A DNA stretch of 64,000 nt from Fusarium oxysporum f. sp. lycopersici 4287 (GCF_000149955.1 NC_031000.1:1501163-1565162); one strand, 5' to 3'; numbered from the stretch's first letter, positions 20,694 through 32,304 are shown. Notes: generated by a model not told the origin, from the sequence alone. Translations and numbers: made by a program.

Positions 20694-22756
20694 GCGCCCT
20701 GGGGGACGAGAGGATGAGAGTCGCGCGTCGTTCAGCTCTCGTCTCTAGCTTGCGCTTTTCGCATGAGGAGTACGACCATCTCCCCATACGCCTTCCCAGT
20801 CTAACCTACGGGCAGGATCATATTTATTCCAAGAAAACTGCCGAAGATTGTGTTCTAAGCAACCACATTGGCAACGGAATCGTGTAGGAGGAGATACAGC
20901 AGCAGTAAGGAGTAATTACTCTATATTATAGAAGCGTTTATTAATTTCTAATTACATCCCATTCCTCATTTTCATACTACAGCTCTTCTTTACACATTCC
21001 GTCGTGACGTTGATTATAGGGTGAGGTAGGTCTGAGTATGCCTCTTTCAATGGAGAGGTTCTTCAAGAGCATAGGGGTCAGCGCATCGTTCGTTTTAGCA
21101 ACTATTACATTATTAAGTACGGGCTAAACATCAGCCTCATAGACAGCGAGAATGTGCGCTTTGTCCGGGAAACAGGCACAGCTTCCGTACCAGAGGTGTT
21201 CGCACTCTAGCCTTGAAGCGAATGCTGAGGGACGAAGAATGAAGTACATCCAGGCTAGCGCATCATTCATTAATACTGATTGGCTTATTGACAAATAATC
21301 GATAATAATCACTGCAATCAATTTATTGATGCCCTGCCTGACATAACGATCATTGCATTAAATGGACGAAAATGAAATGAACAGGCGGGTGCATCCCTGC
21401 TAGGTATAAGTACCTAGGATTCCGGTGACTACGGCTATCTACTTGTTTCTGGCAAGCCTCAATTTCGTCACTCCACTGTTACTGCGATATCTAAATAGCC
21501 GATTTAGGCTCGTTTAGATTGAAGAGCCAGATATTACCCTGCCTACGCCTCGCCAATCCCCTGGAGAAAGTCTGTGGCTCGTTCTTATACTAGTTCAATA
21601 AGAGGTATGAATACCCACGCCTTAAGCTGATTGTCACAGACATTCTCTCTGTGCCTCGAATGCGAATGCGAGGTGTTCACACATGTGTCGGCGAAACGCC
21701 GTCGTCTGCAGGCGGAAACCGATTGCAATAACGCAAAATAGTGAGATCCTAGTTAAAGATAGGCTTGCTGGACGATTATGACGGATTACTAAAGGAACCA
21801 GTGGTGGAAGAAGCAGTTCATGCTGCGTAGTATAGGGTATCTAAGGTCCGCCGGGATACTCCATTCATCGAAACATTTTAATCATTATCATTTCATTCCT
21901 TCCCCCTCAATGATCAGTATCATCATGGTCTTGCTTACCCAGCAGTCATGTCATTTCAATGCTCTTCTTATAATGATTGATAATGATAGATACGCCACCC
22001 CGAGTACATCATCATGGAAAATATTATGGGTAAGGGGCTTGACGCCATCTGGATCACGTTTAGCCGTTTAGCTACATCCGAGAAGAACAAGATATCGAGT
22101 TAACTGCGAGTTTACTTGGACAATTTACGGCGTCTACCCTCGCCTAAATTCTTTGGATGCATTGGAAACAACCATTTGACGGATTTATGTTCCGGACTGC
22201 AGCTGAGGACGATATTGAGGATAGCCTAATTAGCGGGGGCCATTTAATTCAGTGTCGCAGTTAAACGATGTTAAAATTGGTAAAATTTAGAAATATTTCG
22301 TTCCCCGAACATTAATGCTGGCTATTGTGACTATACTTTTCCCAAGTATAGGAGTTTAAAGTCAGGGTCTCCCTTTCAGGCCTCATAGAGGACCCTTGCT
22401 GTCTGTCCTTACATTATTGGTATACCAAAATACAGCTGTTGGGGCCATTAATCACTCTAAAAGCTTGATAGCCAGGAAGGGAAGAGTAGGAGAACGTCAA
22501 TTATATCTTAAAGGGGGCGAAGAGGGTTATTGCGCAGGATATCTAAGAAGCAGGCGGGGAAGCCAAGAATGCAGCAACTGCTGCATAGTGCTAAGTGGAC
22601 GACCTGTTATTCTAATCCTTTGAGGACATGTTGGTCACTTGTATATGAGGAAGAGGTCGCGACAATACATATCCGATGTGCAAGCATCTCGGAGTGCCGC
22701 TGAGCGACGTCTTTTTGGACGGAGGCAGTACGGAGGTGGTACGGTGACTGGTCTAC
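20694..22756. other. Intergenic, no gene seen
   Basis: AT-rich sequence with only short open frames on both strands, none with a recognisable motif. Confidence 0.4.
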
Positions 22757-22764
22757 GCCCTTGT

Positions 22765-22994
22765 CAGGGTTGCAAATCAATCCATCCACTCCACGACCGC
22801 TTCGAAGGGAATTGATAGATGAATAATCCACTAGCCGACCAGCCTCGTGGAATGGACCGTGTCAGATGTAACATGGATGAATATAGGCCCAATTGTCTCT
22901 GTATCTAGGTATGGGGGCCCCCTAACTTTTGTACTTTGATACAGCGGGTAGATCCCGACAGACCCTGCATTCAGTAGATTTATTTGCAGCCCTG
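22765..22994. mobile_element. 230-bp non-autonomous hAT element (MITE)
   Basis: The ends are CAGGGTTGCAAATCAATC and, read from the other side, CAGGGCTGCAAATAAATC: an 18-bp TIR with two mismatches. The flanks are identical 8-mers, GCCCTTGT at 22757-22764 and at 22995-23002, the target-duplication length of hAT elements. There is no coding capacity. The first 8 bases equal those of the autonomous hAT terminus at 2812, and the interior next to the left end also carries ATCCA motifs. It was probably moved by a related transposase. Confidence 0.9.
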
Positions 22995-23763
22995 GCCCTT
23001 GTAGGTTCGTACGCAGAGGAGTTGGTTGGCGGTGACCATTCATTGTCTGCAATAAAGTGCAACGTAATTTCAAAATCCTATGGAGGGGTATCCTAGGCCC
23101 ATGGCCCATGCATGTCTGTATTCACTCGAGCCGTTGTGCGATTCCCGATCCGGGTTGACGTTTGCCACGTGCGGTCGCAAGGGTATCCAGCACTTCTGGG
23201 CGAATTGATACCTTCTATCTGCGACGACGGCGTCGTATTCAGTATGCGGGGTTGATGGCCCTAGTGATCAGGAAGGTGGGTTTTATTTGGTTATGGACGA
23301 GTAGGACAGGGAATTTATGGTGGCGGTTTGACCAGCCGGGATCTGCGGCCCACTTCACGGCGATCTCGTGCTGCAGCCGTCCTTGCATGTATGGTGATAC
23401 CTTCGTCCGTTCATCCACCATGCCTACGCTCACGCCCTTTCTCGGACTCCAGCCCTACTCCCGCGGCGTTCCGTTTAGTGTCGGCCCCAGAAGGTCGGCT
23501 ACGGCTACTCCACGAAGAGATCAGCCTCTGCAACTGTATCTTCTGCAATTGCGGCCCCCCCCCCCTCTTTCTCTCCGGCGCGTTCCACCATGGCTCATCC
23601 CACTTACTAATCTCCTGTATATATCGACGCAACCTTCAGATGCGCCCTGGTTTTACTCACATAGTGCGGTCACCACCACAAGCACACAGCCATGACTCCT
23701 TCCAACCCAGACCCCTAGCCATATCACATCCTGCTCCCCCTCACACTTTAACTATGTGTAGAC
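22995..23763. promoter_or_regulatory. Upstream region and leader of PLC1
   Basis: Contains a C-rich pyrimidine block (ten C then CTCTTTCTCTCC) at about 23553-23575 and further C/T-rich stretches up to the ATG, typical of fungal leaders. Open frames here are short and lack domains. Confidence 0.4.
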
Positions 23764-26700
23764 ATGATCTCTCTATCGGCCCAGTTGCCAAGCTCTTACC
23801 CTGGCCGGGTTTTAACGACCCGCTCACCCATTCAGCCCTCGAGGGTCCCGGTATCGGCTATCAGCGCCTCCAAAGCAGCCTCCCACTCACAAGAAGGATC
23901 GCCCATAATATCACCCGATACCGTCGTTCTGACTACGAGTTCCTCAGTCCAACCGTCGTCTAAACCCATGCACGGTAGGAATGAGGACCCGTACCCCTAC
24001 AACTTTCAGCTGCCGGAGTCTATCCTATCTCGCAAGACGAGCAACGACTTACTAGATCGAAGCTTGTCTAGCTGCAACCCCAGCGCAATGCCCGAGGCCT
24101 CGCCTAAGAGTAGCAACTTGATTCGTCGCTTCTCGAATCGCGCCCATCGGTTTGCCAGCAGCAGACAACAATCTTCGGCAGCCCCTGCTAACCGGAACGG
24201 TAGTATCGGTCCCAGCATCTTGCGCTGTCGGAGTAACAGCAACGCCACTGCCCCGCCACGGCCGCCAGAGTATAACGCCGTGACTGACACTGACGAGGAG
24301 GCTGACCCGGTTCCGGATGGCAACATATCTCTCTTTGGCCTCGACGGAGCCACTCACTCATCAAGCAGCAATGACGCTGCCGGTTCAATTAATGGAAGTG
24401 GCAATGCCAAGGCAGGACCCGTGTTGCCGGCCGAGCTTCGGAATGGTTGTGAAGTTCTCAAGGTGTCCAGGAGAAGTCGCGCGAGACGGGTGAATCTTAT
24501 ATATGAGACCGAATCCAACAAGCTCTCGTGGGACCCTGCTCGCCCACATAAGTCCTTACACGTCGATGAGATCAAAGAGATCCGAACTGGTCCTGATACT
24601 CAACAATACTGCCTTGACTTTGGAATGTCCGAATCGTGTGCGGTTACCTGGTTCACCATTATCTATACCGTCCAATGCAACTCAAGGACCAAGCTTCTGC
24701 ACATTGTCACCGATAATGAGGAAGTCTTGAAACGCTGGACTGGGTTCCTCGAGGCTACATTGACTTACCGGCAGGGATCAATGACCTCTCTCATGGCCTT
24801 CGACGATAGAGCCATGGCCCAGTATTGGCAGACTGAGATGACCAGGGAGTTCGGTAACCAGCCCCGTGATCCTGAGCAGGAGGAATTGGACATAGCCGGA
24901 GTCAAGCATGTTTGCCAGAGCCTTCATATTTACACCTCCCAGTGGACCCTGCAGACCAACTTCCGCCTATCCGATGTCCGACGACGTGAGAAGCTCAACT
25001 TTACCGAGTTCAGGGGTTTCATCCGCCTGATGAAGCAGAGGCACGATGTTCAGCGAATCAATCGCAGCATTGCCGCTAAACCTGAGATTGGCATGACCTT
25101 TCCAGAGTTTCTAGCTTTCCTCCGCGATATCCAAGGGGAGGACGTTGATTCTAACCTTTCTATGTGGGAGAAGCAATTTGCCTACCTCAGCCACCGATAC
25201 CGACCTGATGCAGTCGAGACCTCCGATGCGGCTGATGACATGCTGGTCATGTCCGAAGCCGCCTTTGTGAGGTACCTGACATCTGAGACAAACTCAGCGA
25301 TTATACCGGAGCCTCAAAACTACACTCTTGACCGCCCCATGAACGAATATATCATCTCTAGCTCCCACAACACCTACCTCCTTGGTCGACAGGTAGCCGG
25401 TCAGTCCAGCGTCGAGGGCTACATCTCGGTTCTTATTCGAGGCTGCCGCTGTGTCGAGATTGACTGCTGGGATGGCAACTCTGGGCAGCCCGAGGTCAAC
25501 CACGGTCGCACCCTTACGACCTCGATTAGTTTCCGTGAGGTCATAGCGACGATCAATAAGTACGCCTTTGTTAAGTCGAGGTTCCCTCTCTGGATCTCCC
25601 TCGAGGTTCATTGCAACCCTAATCAGCAAGCCATCATGGTCAACATTATAAAGGAGGCCTTCGGCTCTCGACTGGTCACTGAGACGTTGGAAGACTGCTA
25701 TGACAAACTGCCTTCACCCTCTGAGCTCATGGAACGCATCCTCATCAAGGTCAAGAAGCCGCAGATCAAGCAGGAGCCTCCTGCCAGCAATTTCCGCTGC
25801 CGCCGACGAGGCAACAGCCTCAACTCACCACTGACTCGTTCCGAGACTGATGCCGCCATGTTGATGCCTTCGCAGTCGCTTCCTCAGAGCCTCATGCGTA
25901 GCCCTAGCCCTTCTTGTCGTCGACCGGTGAGAAAGACTCGTGTCAACACAATTACTGAAGGTGGGGTGCAAGCTAGGGCGAGTAGAAGCGCCAGCGACAA
26001 TGACAGCGGCGGGGAGCGAAACTCACGAAAGACGTCTACCAAGATTGTTAAAGAGCTTGGTGATCTTGGCGTCTACTGTTCCGGTGTCAATTATGCTGGC
26101 TTTGACACTGCCGAGGCGAAGCAATACAACCACATCTTCTCCTTCATGGAGTCGAGCTTTGCCAAGCACTTTCGCGCCAAGGAACAGAAGATAGCAGTCG
26201 ACCTCCACAACCTGCGCTACATGATGCGAGTTTACCCTGATCGCACCAGAATCACCTCCAACAACTTTGATCCCCTCCTGTACTGGCGCCGCGGAATCCA
26301 GATGGTTGCGCTCAACTGGCAGACCTTCGACTTGGGTATGCAGATCAACCGCGCCATGTTTGACGGTGGGCAGGACTTCTCGGGCTACGTGCTTAAACCT
26401 GCGGAGCTACTGGACATCCAAGTGCTCCCATACAACCCCGAACTTCCTGGGGGCAAGAAGGAGCGCAGTGTTGTTTCATTCACCATCGCTGTCATCTCGG
26501 CACAACGGCTTATGCGACCGGCCAGCCTCCCCGCCAACAAGGCGATGAACCCGTACGTCGAGGTCGAGGTCTTCCACGCCAGTGATAAACGGGAGAAGAG
26601 TTATGAGTCAGCCTTGCCTCGAGATCTTGACCCACCGCAAAAGTTTCGGACGAATATCGTACGAGATAACGGCTTCAACCCAATGTTTGATGGTCACTTC

Positions 26701-27003
26701 AAGTTCAAAGTCACGAAGAAACAACCCGACCTGGTATTTGTCCGATGGTCTGTCAAACTCTCCAACGATGGCGAGAACTACAATGACAGACCGGCAGTGG
26801 CCACCTACACTGCTAAGCTTAGCAACCTCAAGCAAGGCTACCGCACCTTACCTCTTCTCAACGATGCTGGTGACCAGTACCTTTTCTCAAAGCTCTTCTG
26901 CAAGATCAAGGTTGATTCGATTGAGAAGATGATGATCGACGCACCCTGCCGCGCCCTAGATGGTAGCAGGATCAAGGGCCTGAGCGTAAAGGCCTTTAGC
27001 TGA
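23764..27003 (+). CDS. PLC1: Phosphoinositide-specific phospholipase C
   Basis: Single exon, 1079 residues. The enzyme hydrolyses PI(4,5)P2 to diacylglycerol and inositol trisphosphate at the plasma membrane, calcium-dependently. Domains in order: a disordered Ser-rich N-terminus (1-225); a PH domain (about 229-335, starting EVLKVSRRSRARR); an EF-hand-like region (about 380-510); the X half (about 524-675); a basic/Ser-rich linker (about 675-755); the Y half (about 760-880, GVYCSGVNYAGFDTAEAKQY and PLLYWRRGIQMVALNWQT); and C2 (about 899-1055). Catalytic residues known from PLC-delta1 are present: the two histidines in SSHNTYLLG and NHGRTL, the calcium ligands in VEIDCWDG and the Glu in ISLEVHC. 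It is longer than yeast Plc1 mainly through the N-terminus and X-Y linker. The first ATG of the frame was used. Confidence 0.96.
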   Translation: MISLSAQLPSSYPGRVLTTRSPIQPSRVPVSAISASKAASHSQEGSPIISPDTVVLTTSSSVQPSSKPMHGRNEDPYPYNFQLPESILSRKTSNDLLDRSLSSCNPSAMPEASPKSSNLIRRFSNRAHRFASSRQQSSAAPANRNGSIGPSILRCRSNSNATAPPRPPEYNAVTDTDEEADPVPDGNISLFGLDGATHSSSSNDAAGSINGSGNAKAGPVLPAELRNGCEVLKVSRRSRARRVNLIYETESNKLSWDPARPHKSLHVDEIKEIRTGPDTQQYCLDFGMSESCAVTWFTIIYTVQCNSRTKLLHIVTDNEEVLKRWTGFLEATLTYRQGSMTSLMAFDDRAMAQYWQTEMTREFGNQPRDPEQEELDIAGVKHVCQSLHIYTSQWTLQTNFRLSDVRRREKLNFTEFRGFIRLMKQRHDVQRINRSIAAKPEIGMTFPEFLAFLRDIQGEDVDSNLSMWEKQFAYLSHRYRPDAVETSDAADDMLVMSEAAFVRYLTSETNSAIIPEPQNYTLDRPMNEYIISSSHNTYLLGRQVAGQSSVEGYISVLIRGCRCVEIDCWDGNSGQPEVNHGRTLTTSISFREVIATINKYAFVKSRFPLWISLEVHCNPNQQAIMVNIIKEAFGSRLVTETLEDCYDKLPSPSELMERILIKVKKPQIKQEPPASNFRCRRRGNSLNSPLTRSETDAAMLMPSQSLPQSLMRSPSPSCRRPVRKTRVNTITEGGVQARASRSASDNDSGGERNSRKTSTKIVKELGDLGVYCSGVNYAGFDTAEAKQYNHIFSFMESSFAKHFRAKEQKIAVDLHNLRYMMRVYPDRTRITSNNFDPLLYWRRGIQMVALNWQTFDLGMQINRAMFDGGQDFSGYVLKPAELLDIQVLPYNPELPGGKKERSVVSFTIAVISAQRLMRPASLPANKAMNPYVEVEVFHASDKREKSYESALPRDLDPPQKFRTNIVRDNGFNPMFDGHFKFKVTKKQPDLVFVRWSVKLSNDGENYNDRPAVATYTAKLSNLKQGYRTLPLLNDAGDQYLFSKLFCKIKVDSIEKMMIDAPCRALDGSRIKGLSVKAFS

Positions 27004-27419
27004 ATCAGCACCCGCCCCAGAAGCACGATGGGAAAGTCCAGCACAGAGAAGATTGGCTTTGGTAGCTATCCATGATCTATTTTTGCGGCTTCACCTGTAT
27101 ACTATGTTTCTCCCCTGGACGTATTTTTTCTTTCCCGAAGTGGCCGTCTTTTGACTTGTTCGCTCTATCTTGTCTTGAGCAACAACACCTTGATACCAGA
27201 CTCGATTCGCTATTCATGCTAAGACGTGCGTGCTAGCACTGAACAAGTGCTCGAGAACCTATTTAAGCGCGCTCCCTCTACCAGCATATAGATACTGGCA
27301 AACCAGTGCCAAGACGGCTGGGCCAGCTCATGTATTCCTTCTCTCTAATTTCCTCCTCTTGGGATTTACGAGGACCATCAACTCTATTTCCTATTCTGAT
27401 TCTATTGCTCTGCTACAAC
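27004..27419. other. 3' flank of PLC1
   Basis: T-rich 3' untranslated and intergenic sequence; no gene seen. Confidence 0.4.
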
Positions 27420-27735
27420 CTATTTCTGCCAAGTCTTTAACAGAAATATGAATATGTGTTCATTTGTGTCTCTTTCAAGATCGACGGGCAGACGCCCCAT
27501 GAAATCCTTTATGGCTACATCTGCTCCCGCTTCTACCAACGCACTCACCTTATAATCTCTGTTGTAGTCCGTCACCACTACACGATGAAGAGGTTCTTTT
27601 CCCATAAAACCTCTAATATTTAAGCAGTTTCCATCCTCCAGGTATTTACGTAGCCACAAACCGCAAGGCTCGGCTTTGTGAAACTTCCAGAGGATATGAC
27701 CGCTGACGAAGTAGGCCAGTATATCAGACCCCTAA
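27420..27735 (-). pseudogene. Ankyrin-repeat protein fragment (3' end)
   Basis: The minus strand reads from about 27730 to the TAA at 27420 with an ankyrin-like unit: PLHRVVVTDYNRDYKVSALV, then EAGADVAIKDFMGRLPVDL. These fit the LHxAv...LLeaGAdvn.kD..GrtPLdlA pattern. No ATG lies at the left of the similarity. A TTTTAG just upstream could be an intron acceptor or a stop. Most of the protein is missing, so this is a partial gene or relic. Its partners cannot be inferred. Confidence 0.5.
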
Positions 27736-29660
27736 AATTGGATACTAACATGGACGCGCTCGAAGCGACAGTGACGTTCGCCCGCAACAGGACGCCTTTG
27801 AGCCGAAGCAAGATAACGAGGAGACAGATATCATGGTTCCAGTTATCAATCCAATAGCCCTTGACTACTCACAAGACCGACCCTCGTCCGCCACTGACAG
27901 CTAGAGTTTGCCTCTGCCGTTGAAGCTAGGATACTGAACAATTGGAGAAATTGAACACCAGGTTGGCTTGCTGCAAACCGCATGAGCCTCGCAGGACAGT
28001 CATAGGGCACGGGGTAAAATATAAAACCAGGGACGATACCTTTGTAAGGGTTTGAAGGAGATCACGACGGAAGTATACGGAGAAATCATGTAACCAACAA
28101 ATGATGCCCTATCCCTTTCATTGTGGCGAGCCTTTATTAGGTATAGCGCTCGACATTACCCCACGTACTTCAATTATACGTGAGTAACTATATCGGTGTG
28201 ACAATTAGCGAGGGAATAAAAGTAACATAAAGTCTTTAATCCGTAGCTTGTGAGGCCGTGAGGACTTCCATTGCAAGATACGTTAGGTGGGAAGTCACCC
28301 CATAGTGACCCTCCTGGAGGCTTTCCACAATTGAAGGGATAGACTTCAGTTCCAGGACATGGTAAACTACAATTACTGCAGTAGCGAGAAAGCAGGGATC
28401 AAATCCGCTTGTCAACATGTCGCTGTCAATGAATGTCTCATTACGACACCATGATGGTGTCGCTAAAAATGGCTTAGTCCTTGATGAGCTTTCTGGGGAT
28501 TAGCGTCCTCCCTTATGCCCGTAAGCTTGCCATTTGCCGTACCTGGGTTCTCTATCTGTATGAAGGAGGGTGGAGCTCTATTAGGAAGAAGTTGCTCCAG
28601 GCCAACGTACCCTATCTATCTAGCCATCGCATAGTTTGAATGTATTTTCTGGTGTTTAGCATCTGCCTGACGCAACCAGTCGGCTTCTACCGTGTCCATA
28701 AAGGCATTCAATGCGGAGTAAACAATCCCTGTAACGGCGCTGATGCGGTTCTGCGTCACTTCTTACGGAAGTATTTATCACGCCTCAACGCAAAGTCAAA
28801 AGCGCCATGTCACTCGCTCGAGACGCTCGAGAAAAGCCTCGTCATTGGTACATTTTATCTCCACTGCCTCCAAAATTACCCGCCCCGTCGCAATCCACAC
28901 TCCAATAGTTCTGTGAGGGATCTCACGCTTTGCTTCGGCTATCCCGCCTGAGCTTGACGCTAGAAGCCAATTTACACAAAGTGCCCTTTACCATCTCTTG
29001 ACTGACCAACTTGCTAACGTCCCCGCAGTGTTCTGAAGTGTAAAAGCACATCACAGATCTGACGCTTCAAGGCCTTATCGGGTCAGAACCAATGCGCACT
29101 TTGAAACTGGGCCAGTTAATTCAACTTCTGTCTGATGTTGTAGTTTACTGATGATACTCTGCATTAAGCTTCGCAAATGCGGATCCGAATTTGTGGGGAG
29201 CACATATCCGCTGCTATCCGCCGGGTCTGCTACGAAGCTTTTTAGACTACCAAGGTTAGGTCCACATGCTGCGCGCAACATCTAAAGTTAATTATGCCAC
29301 TCCCAGCATTGGGCTGAATATCAAGCCTTCATCTAGCATCAACTCTGCGTCAACACCGATAGGATGGTTTCATCTTGTGGAAGCAAACGTCGTAACGATG
29401 ACATTGTTCTCGAGGTAACATATTTGGGCCCTGACTTCACCACAAGCAAAGTTTACCTTCTTGACCGGAAATGTATGCCACGATTTGAAAGAAGTTTCCC
29501 CGCAAATGGCATCTGCAGTCGATGATGCGAAGGTGTTACGGAACTTGACGACGGCGGTAAAAGTGTGCAGGTTTAGGTTGATGTTGACGCAGTCGTGAAT
29601 CATCCCCAGAAGTGCGAGAACGGCCAAAAAACCAAGCAATATTGCAAGTCGCGTGTGCAT
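27736..29660. other. Intergenic, no gene seen
   Basis: Only short, overlapping frames. A perfect 8-bp inverted repeat (CGACACCA-TGA-TGGTGTCG) lies near 28445-28463. Confidence 0.35.
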
Positions 29661-29666
29661 GAAAGG

Positions 29667-29673
29667 TATAAAA
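29667..29673 (+). promoter_or_regulatory. TATA box of the calpain-like gene
   Basis: TATAAAA about 130 bp before the ATG at 29801, followed by a T/C-rich leader. A consensus-quality TATA box suggests a regulated rather than housekeeping gene; this is inference. Confidence 0.5.
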
Positions 29674-29800
29674 CCCTTTGCAATGACACTTCTTGACATC
29701 TTGTTCACTACAGACAGTAACGTGTTCTTCGCCTGGCCACTTGCTAAATTTCTTCAATACTCTCAATCATCTTATATTACTCTTTCTATCGTCAAACAAC

Positions 29801-31378
29801 ATGGGTGACATCCGATTTTTTGTCCCGGACTCCGCATCACAGGACTCCAATGTTCTTTCTATCGACCCATACGCCTTAGTCGAAGCCCTTCTTGGCCAGA
29901 AAGTTAACAAGCCAGCATCTGTTGGCTCCGAAAGCCTTCAGTCGGGCTACGATGACCTTGACATGAAAATTGAGGCTAGACTCCCCAGGGAGGGGAACAT
30001 GCGCCCCGATTCGCCGCCTAAGGATGTCAGAGTCGGTGCTGCCAACCCGTACTCACTCGTGGAAGCCCTCCTCGGCCGCAATATTGACAAGTTTTCGATA
30101 AACTCGGCAAAGATCATATCCAACGTCCTGCAGACGGATTACGATGAACTCTTCGACATGAAGCATTGCTCAGTGCTATTCGCCGGGCTAAAGCTCAACG
30201 AGAAGGAGAGGAAGGCAGAGATGTTGTCTGAGAAAGACATGAAAATCTTAAATGAGCGGGACCTCATGACTCCTGATCTATCAGGGGTTCAGCAGCTGGA
30301 CGACCTTGAGAAGATCGGGCTGAAGGATCTGGGTAAGACGCGGGTTAAGGTGGCTCGCATGCAGAATGGCAAGCTGCACTTGATGCTCCACGCTCACTCC
30401 CTGGGGAAGACGGTTTCCAACCATGAGGTGACAATGTCCATCAACGAGCTAGTCAGCCCATTCAGGATGCAAAAGGGTCACTGGACACCACCTAATAGCT
30501 CGTGGCGCGATATGTACGACTATTTCTTCCAGAGCGTCAACAAGCGTCTCATTGGCGATCTTACCATGTTTGAGATTGGCGAGAAAAGAGAGACCATGCG
30601 CTACTTTGATGATCCCACGCAGGGTTGTGCCAGTAACAGCTGGCTGATTGCCGCCTTGTTTTCGGTCTTCTGGTCCGACCCTGTTATCATTAACCGCGCT
30701 ACTCGAGTCCACTACGACAAGAATGAGAAGAAACGCCTCGCCATCAAGTTTCACGACAAGGGCGGCGACAATAACGGCAAAACTGAGACTGTGGAGGTCA
30801 ATTACGAAATCCCCATTAACAACTCGAACAATGGGCCCCTGTACTGCCGCTCCAGCGACGGAGCTGACATTTGGCCATCGTTGTATGAGAAGTCATTCGC
30901 CAAATGGATCACTGGTAGCTCATCGGAGCAGCCCGACATCACTCAGACACATTGCGGCGACCCTGTGAAGGCAATGGCACAGATCAACGGCCGGGATCCC
31001 CACTACTACAGGACCGAGAACCATTCTGCCAACGACATGTTGGGACTTGTCCGCTCCAACTGCGTCAACTTCAAGACCATTAACCCCATGACTGCCTGGA
31101 CCTACGCCACTGGCAACATGTACAGAGGCAGCAACGTCGTTGCCAACCATGCCTACTCTATTCTCGGCTACACTATCCTTGGTGACAAGCAATACCTTGT
31201 TCTCCGCAACCCATGGGGTGTTACCGAGCCGATCGGATTGAACAGCTACCCAGGGCTTCTTGAGCGCCTCGACCCCAACTTGTGGCACCCAGCTTCCCTG
31301 CTTGACCACGGAGGCCTGTTCGCTATGGAGACGGAGGCATTTAAACATTGCTTCGCCTATGTTGGTGTTGCCAAATAA
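29801..31378 (+). CDS. Calpain-fold (peptidase C2-like) protein with Ser in place of the catalytic Cys
   Basis: Single exon, 525 residues from the ATG at 29801; the 36 codons upstream in the same frame have no ATG. The C-terminal half is a calpain protease core: DPTQGCASNSWLIAALFSVF at 271-290, NHAYSILGY with His450, and LRNPWG with Asn470. Aligned on the canonical QGxLGDCW, the nucleophile position is Ser280; a cysteine lies four residues earlier (Cys276). Classical calpains use Cys-His-Asn, so this protein may be inactive, use Ser, or use Cys276. The N-terminal part contains a duplicated block: PYALVEALLG at 23-32 and PYSLVEALLG at 83-92, each followed by LQxxYDxL...DMK. There is no penta-EF-hand or C2 domain and no signal peptide. 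Probably cytoplasmic; the role is unknown. Confidence 0.85.
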   Translation: MGDIRFFVPDSASQDSNVLSIDPYALVEALLGQKVNKPASVGSESLQSGYDDLDMKIEARLPREGNMRPDSPPKDVRVGAANPYSLVEALLGRNIDKFSINSAKIISNVLQTDYDELFDMKHCSVLFAGLKLNEKERKAEMLSEKDMKILNERDLMTPDLSGVQQLDDLEKIGLKDLGKTRVKVARMQNGKLHLMLHAHSLGKTVSNHEVTMSINELVSPFRMQKGHWTPPNSSWRDMYDYFFQSVNKRLIGDLTMFEIGEKRETMRYFDDPTQGCASNSWLIAALFSVFWSDPVIINRATRVHYDKNEKKRLAIKFHDKGGDNNGKTETVEVNYEIPINNSNNGPLYCRSSDGADIWPSLYEKSFAKWITGSSSEQPDITQTHCGDPVKAMAQINGRDPHYYRTENHSANDMLGLVRSNCVNFKTINPMTAWTYATGNMYRGSNVVANHAYSILGYTILGDKQYLVLRNPWGVTEPIGLNSYPGLLERLDPNLWHPASLLDHGGLFAMETEAFKHCFAYVGVAK

Positions 31379-32300
31379 GTCGCTGAAGCGTAAGTGCCGT
31401 ACATTTTGGATTAAATGGCTTTATCGACCTTTCCCCATATTTACTCGCTATCCCCATGGTATAACGGTGTCTCTCCGTCAGCGATACTCATTCCTATAGG
31501 TAGCCGGTGCAGGGTGGGAGAGGGAGACACGAGATAACGGCAGGCAAAGAGAATGAGAACCGGAATTTGCAGTTTTGAATAATGAACGTGTCATTATCAA
31601 AGCGAGGGGGGCTGTACCTGGGCGGATACGAAGGAAGGGAAAAGGGAAGGGGGAAAAAAAGTGGGAGCGATGGCCAAGGCAAGGGAAAGAGTATTTCCCT
31701 ACCCGATGGATAGTTGGTGGGTGGAGGGGTCAACAGTCTTGAATCATTCTTAGACGCTACTCCAGCAAAATCAAGATGCTTCAGATAGGTTAGGTGAAAG
31801 GTTGAGCAATATGACAGCATTTTGATTCGGAACATACGAGTCTTGAAGATGTGCTGTTGCCAAGACCATCTTTTTTGAGCAGAGAGAGCTCACAAGCCAT
31901 GGATTGATTGCTGTATGGATCATCCAAACCTCGATGGCTGAACACTGCAGCAGGCACGGCTTACCAGTTATTCCGGGCCATCACTGGGATTCGCAGATTG
32001 AGACTGAGGTCTGCCAGTGAACTGGCGGCAGCCTGTATATCCCCGAGCTAGATTTAGGCCCGAAATTAAGCTACCTGATGCTGAAGTATCTCGAAAAGGG
32101 GGGCCTAGAGATGTACGTGAGGGAGGAGCACGTCAACCCCCGAGACGCAACAATGTTGGGGAAACGCAGACGACCGAATGTGACGGTCAAGGTTCCCAAT
32201 GTAGTAAACCGTAACCTAATTGGGTTTATGTTGGCAGTTGTAACGGGGCGTAGTACTGAGCGTAGGGTGGCGAATCACGTCTGATGATGTCAAGAAGTCA
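31379..32300. other. 3' flank with purine-rich tract
   Basis: Bases 31600-31690 are strongly A/G-rich on the plus strand (GGAAGGGAAAAGGGAAGGGG type). No gene is supported. Sequence up to 32300 shows short frames only. Confidence 0.4.
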
Positions 32301-32304
32301 GCGC

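Noticed and set aside
23162..23963. Open frames upstream of and overlapping the start of PLC1
   Set aside because: Low-complexity Pro/Ser-rich frames in a pyrimidine-rich leader, without a domain; best explained as leader sequence and frame shadows.
28440..28465. Short perfect palindrome as a regulatory operator
   Set aside because: An isolated 8-bp inverted repeat with no gene nearby is expected by chance in a window of this size.
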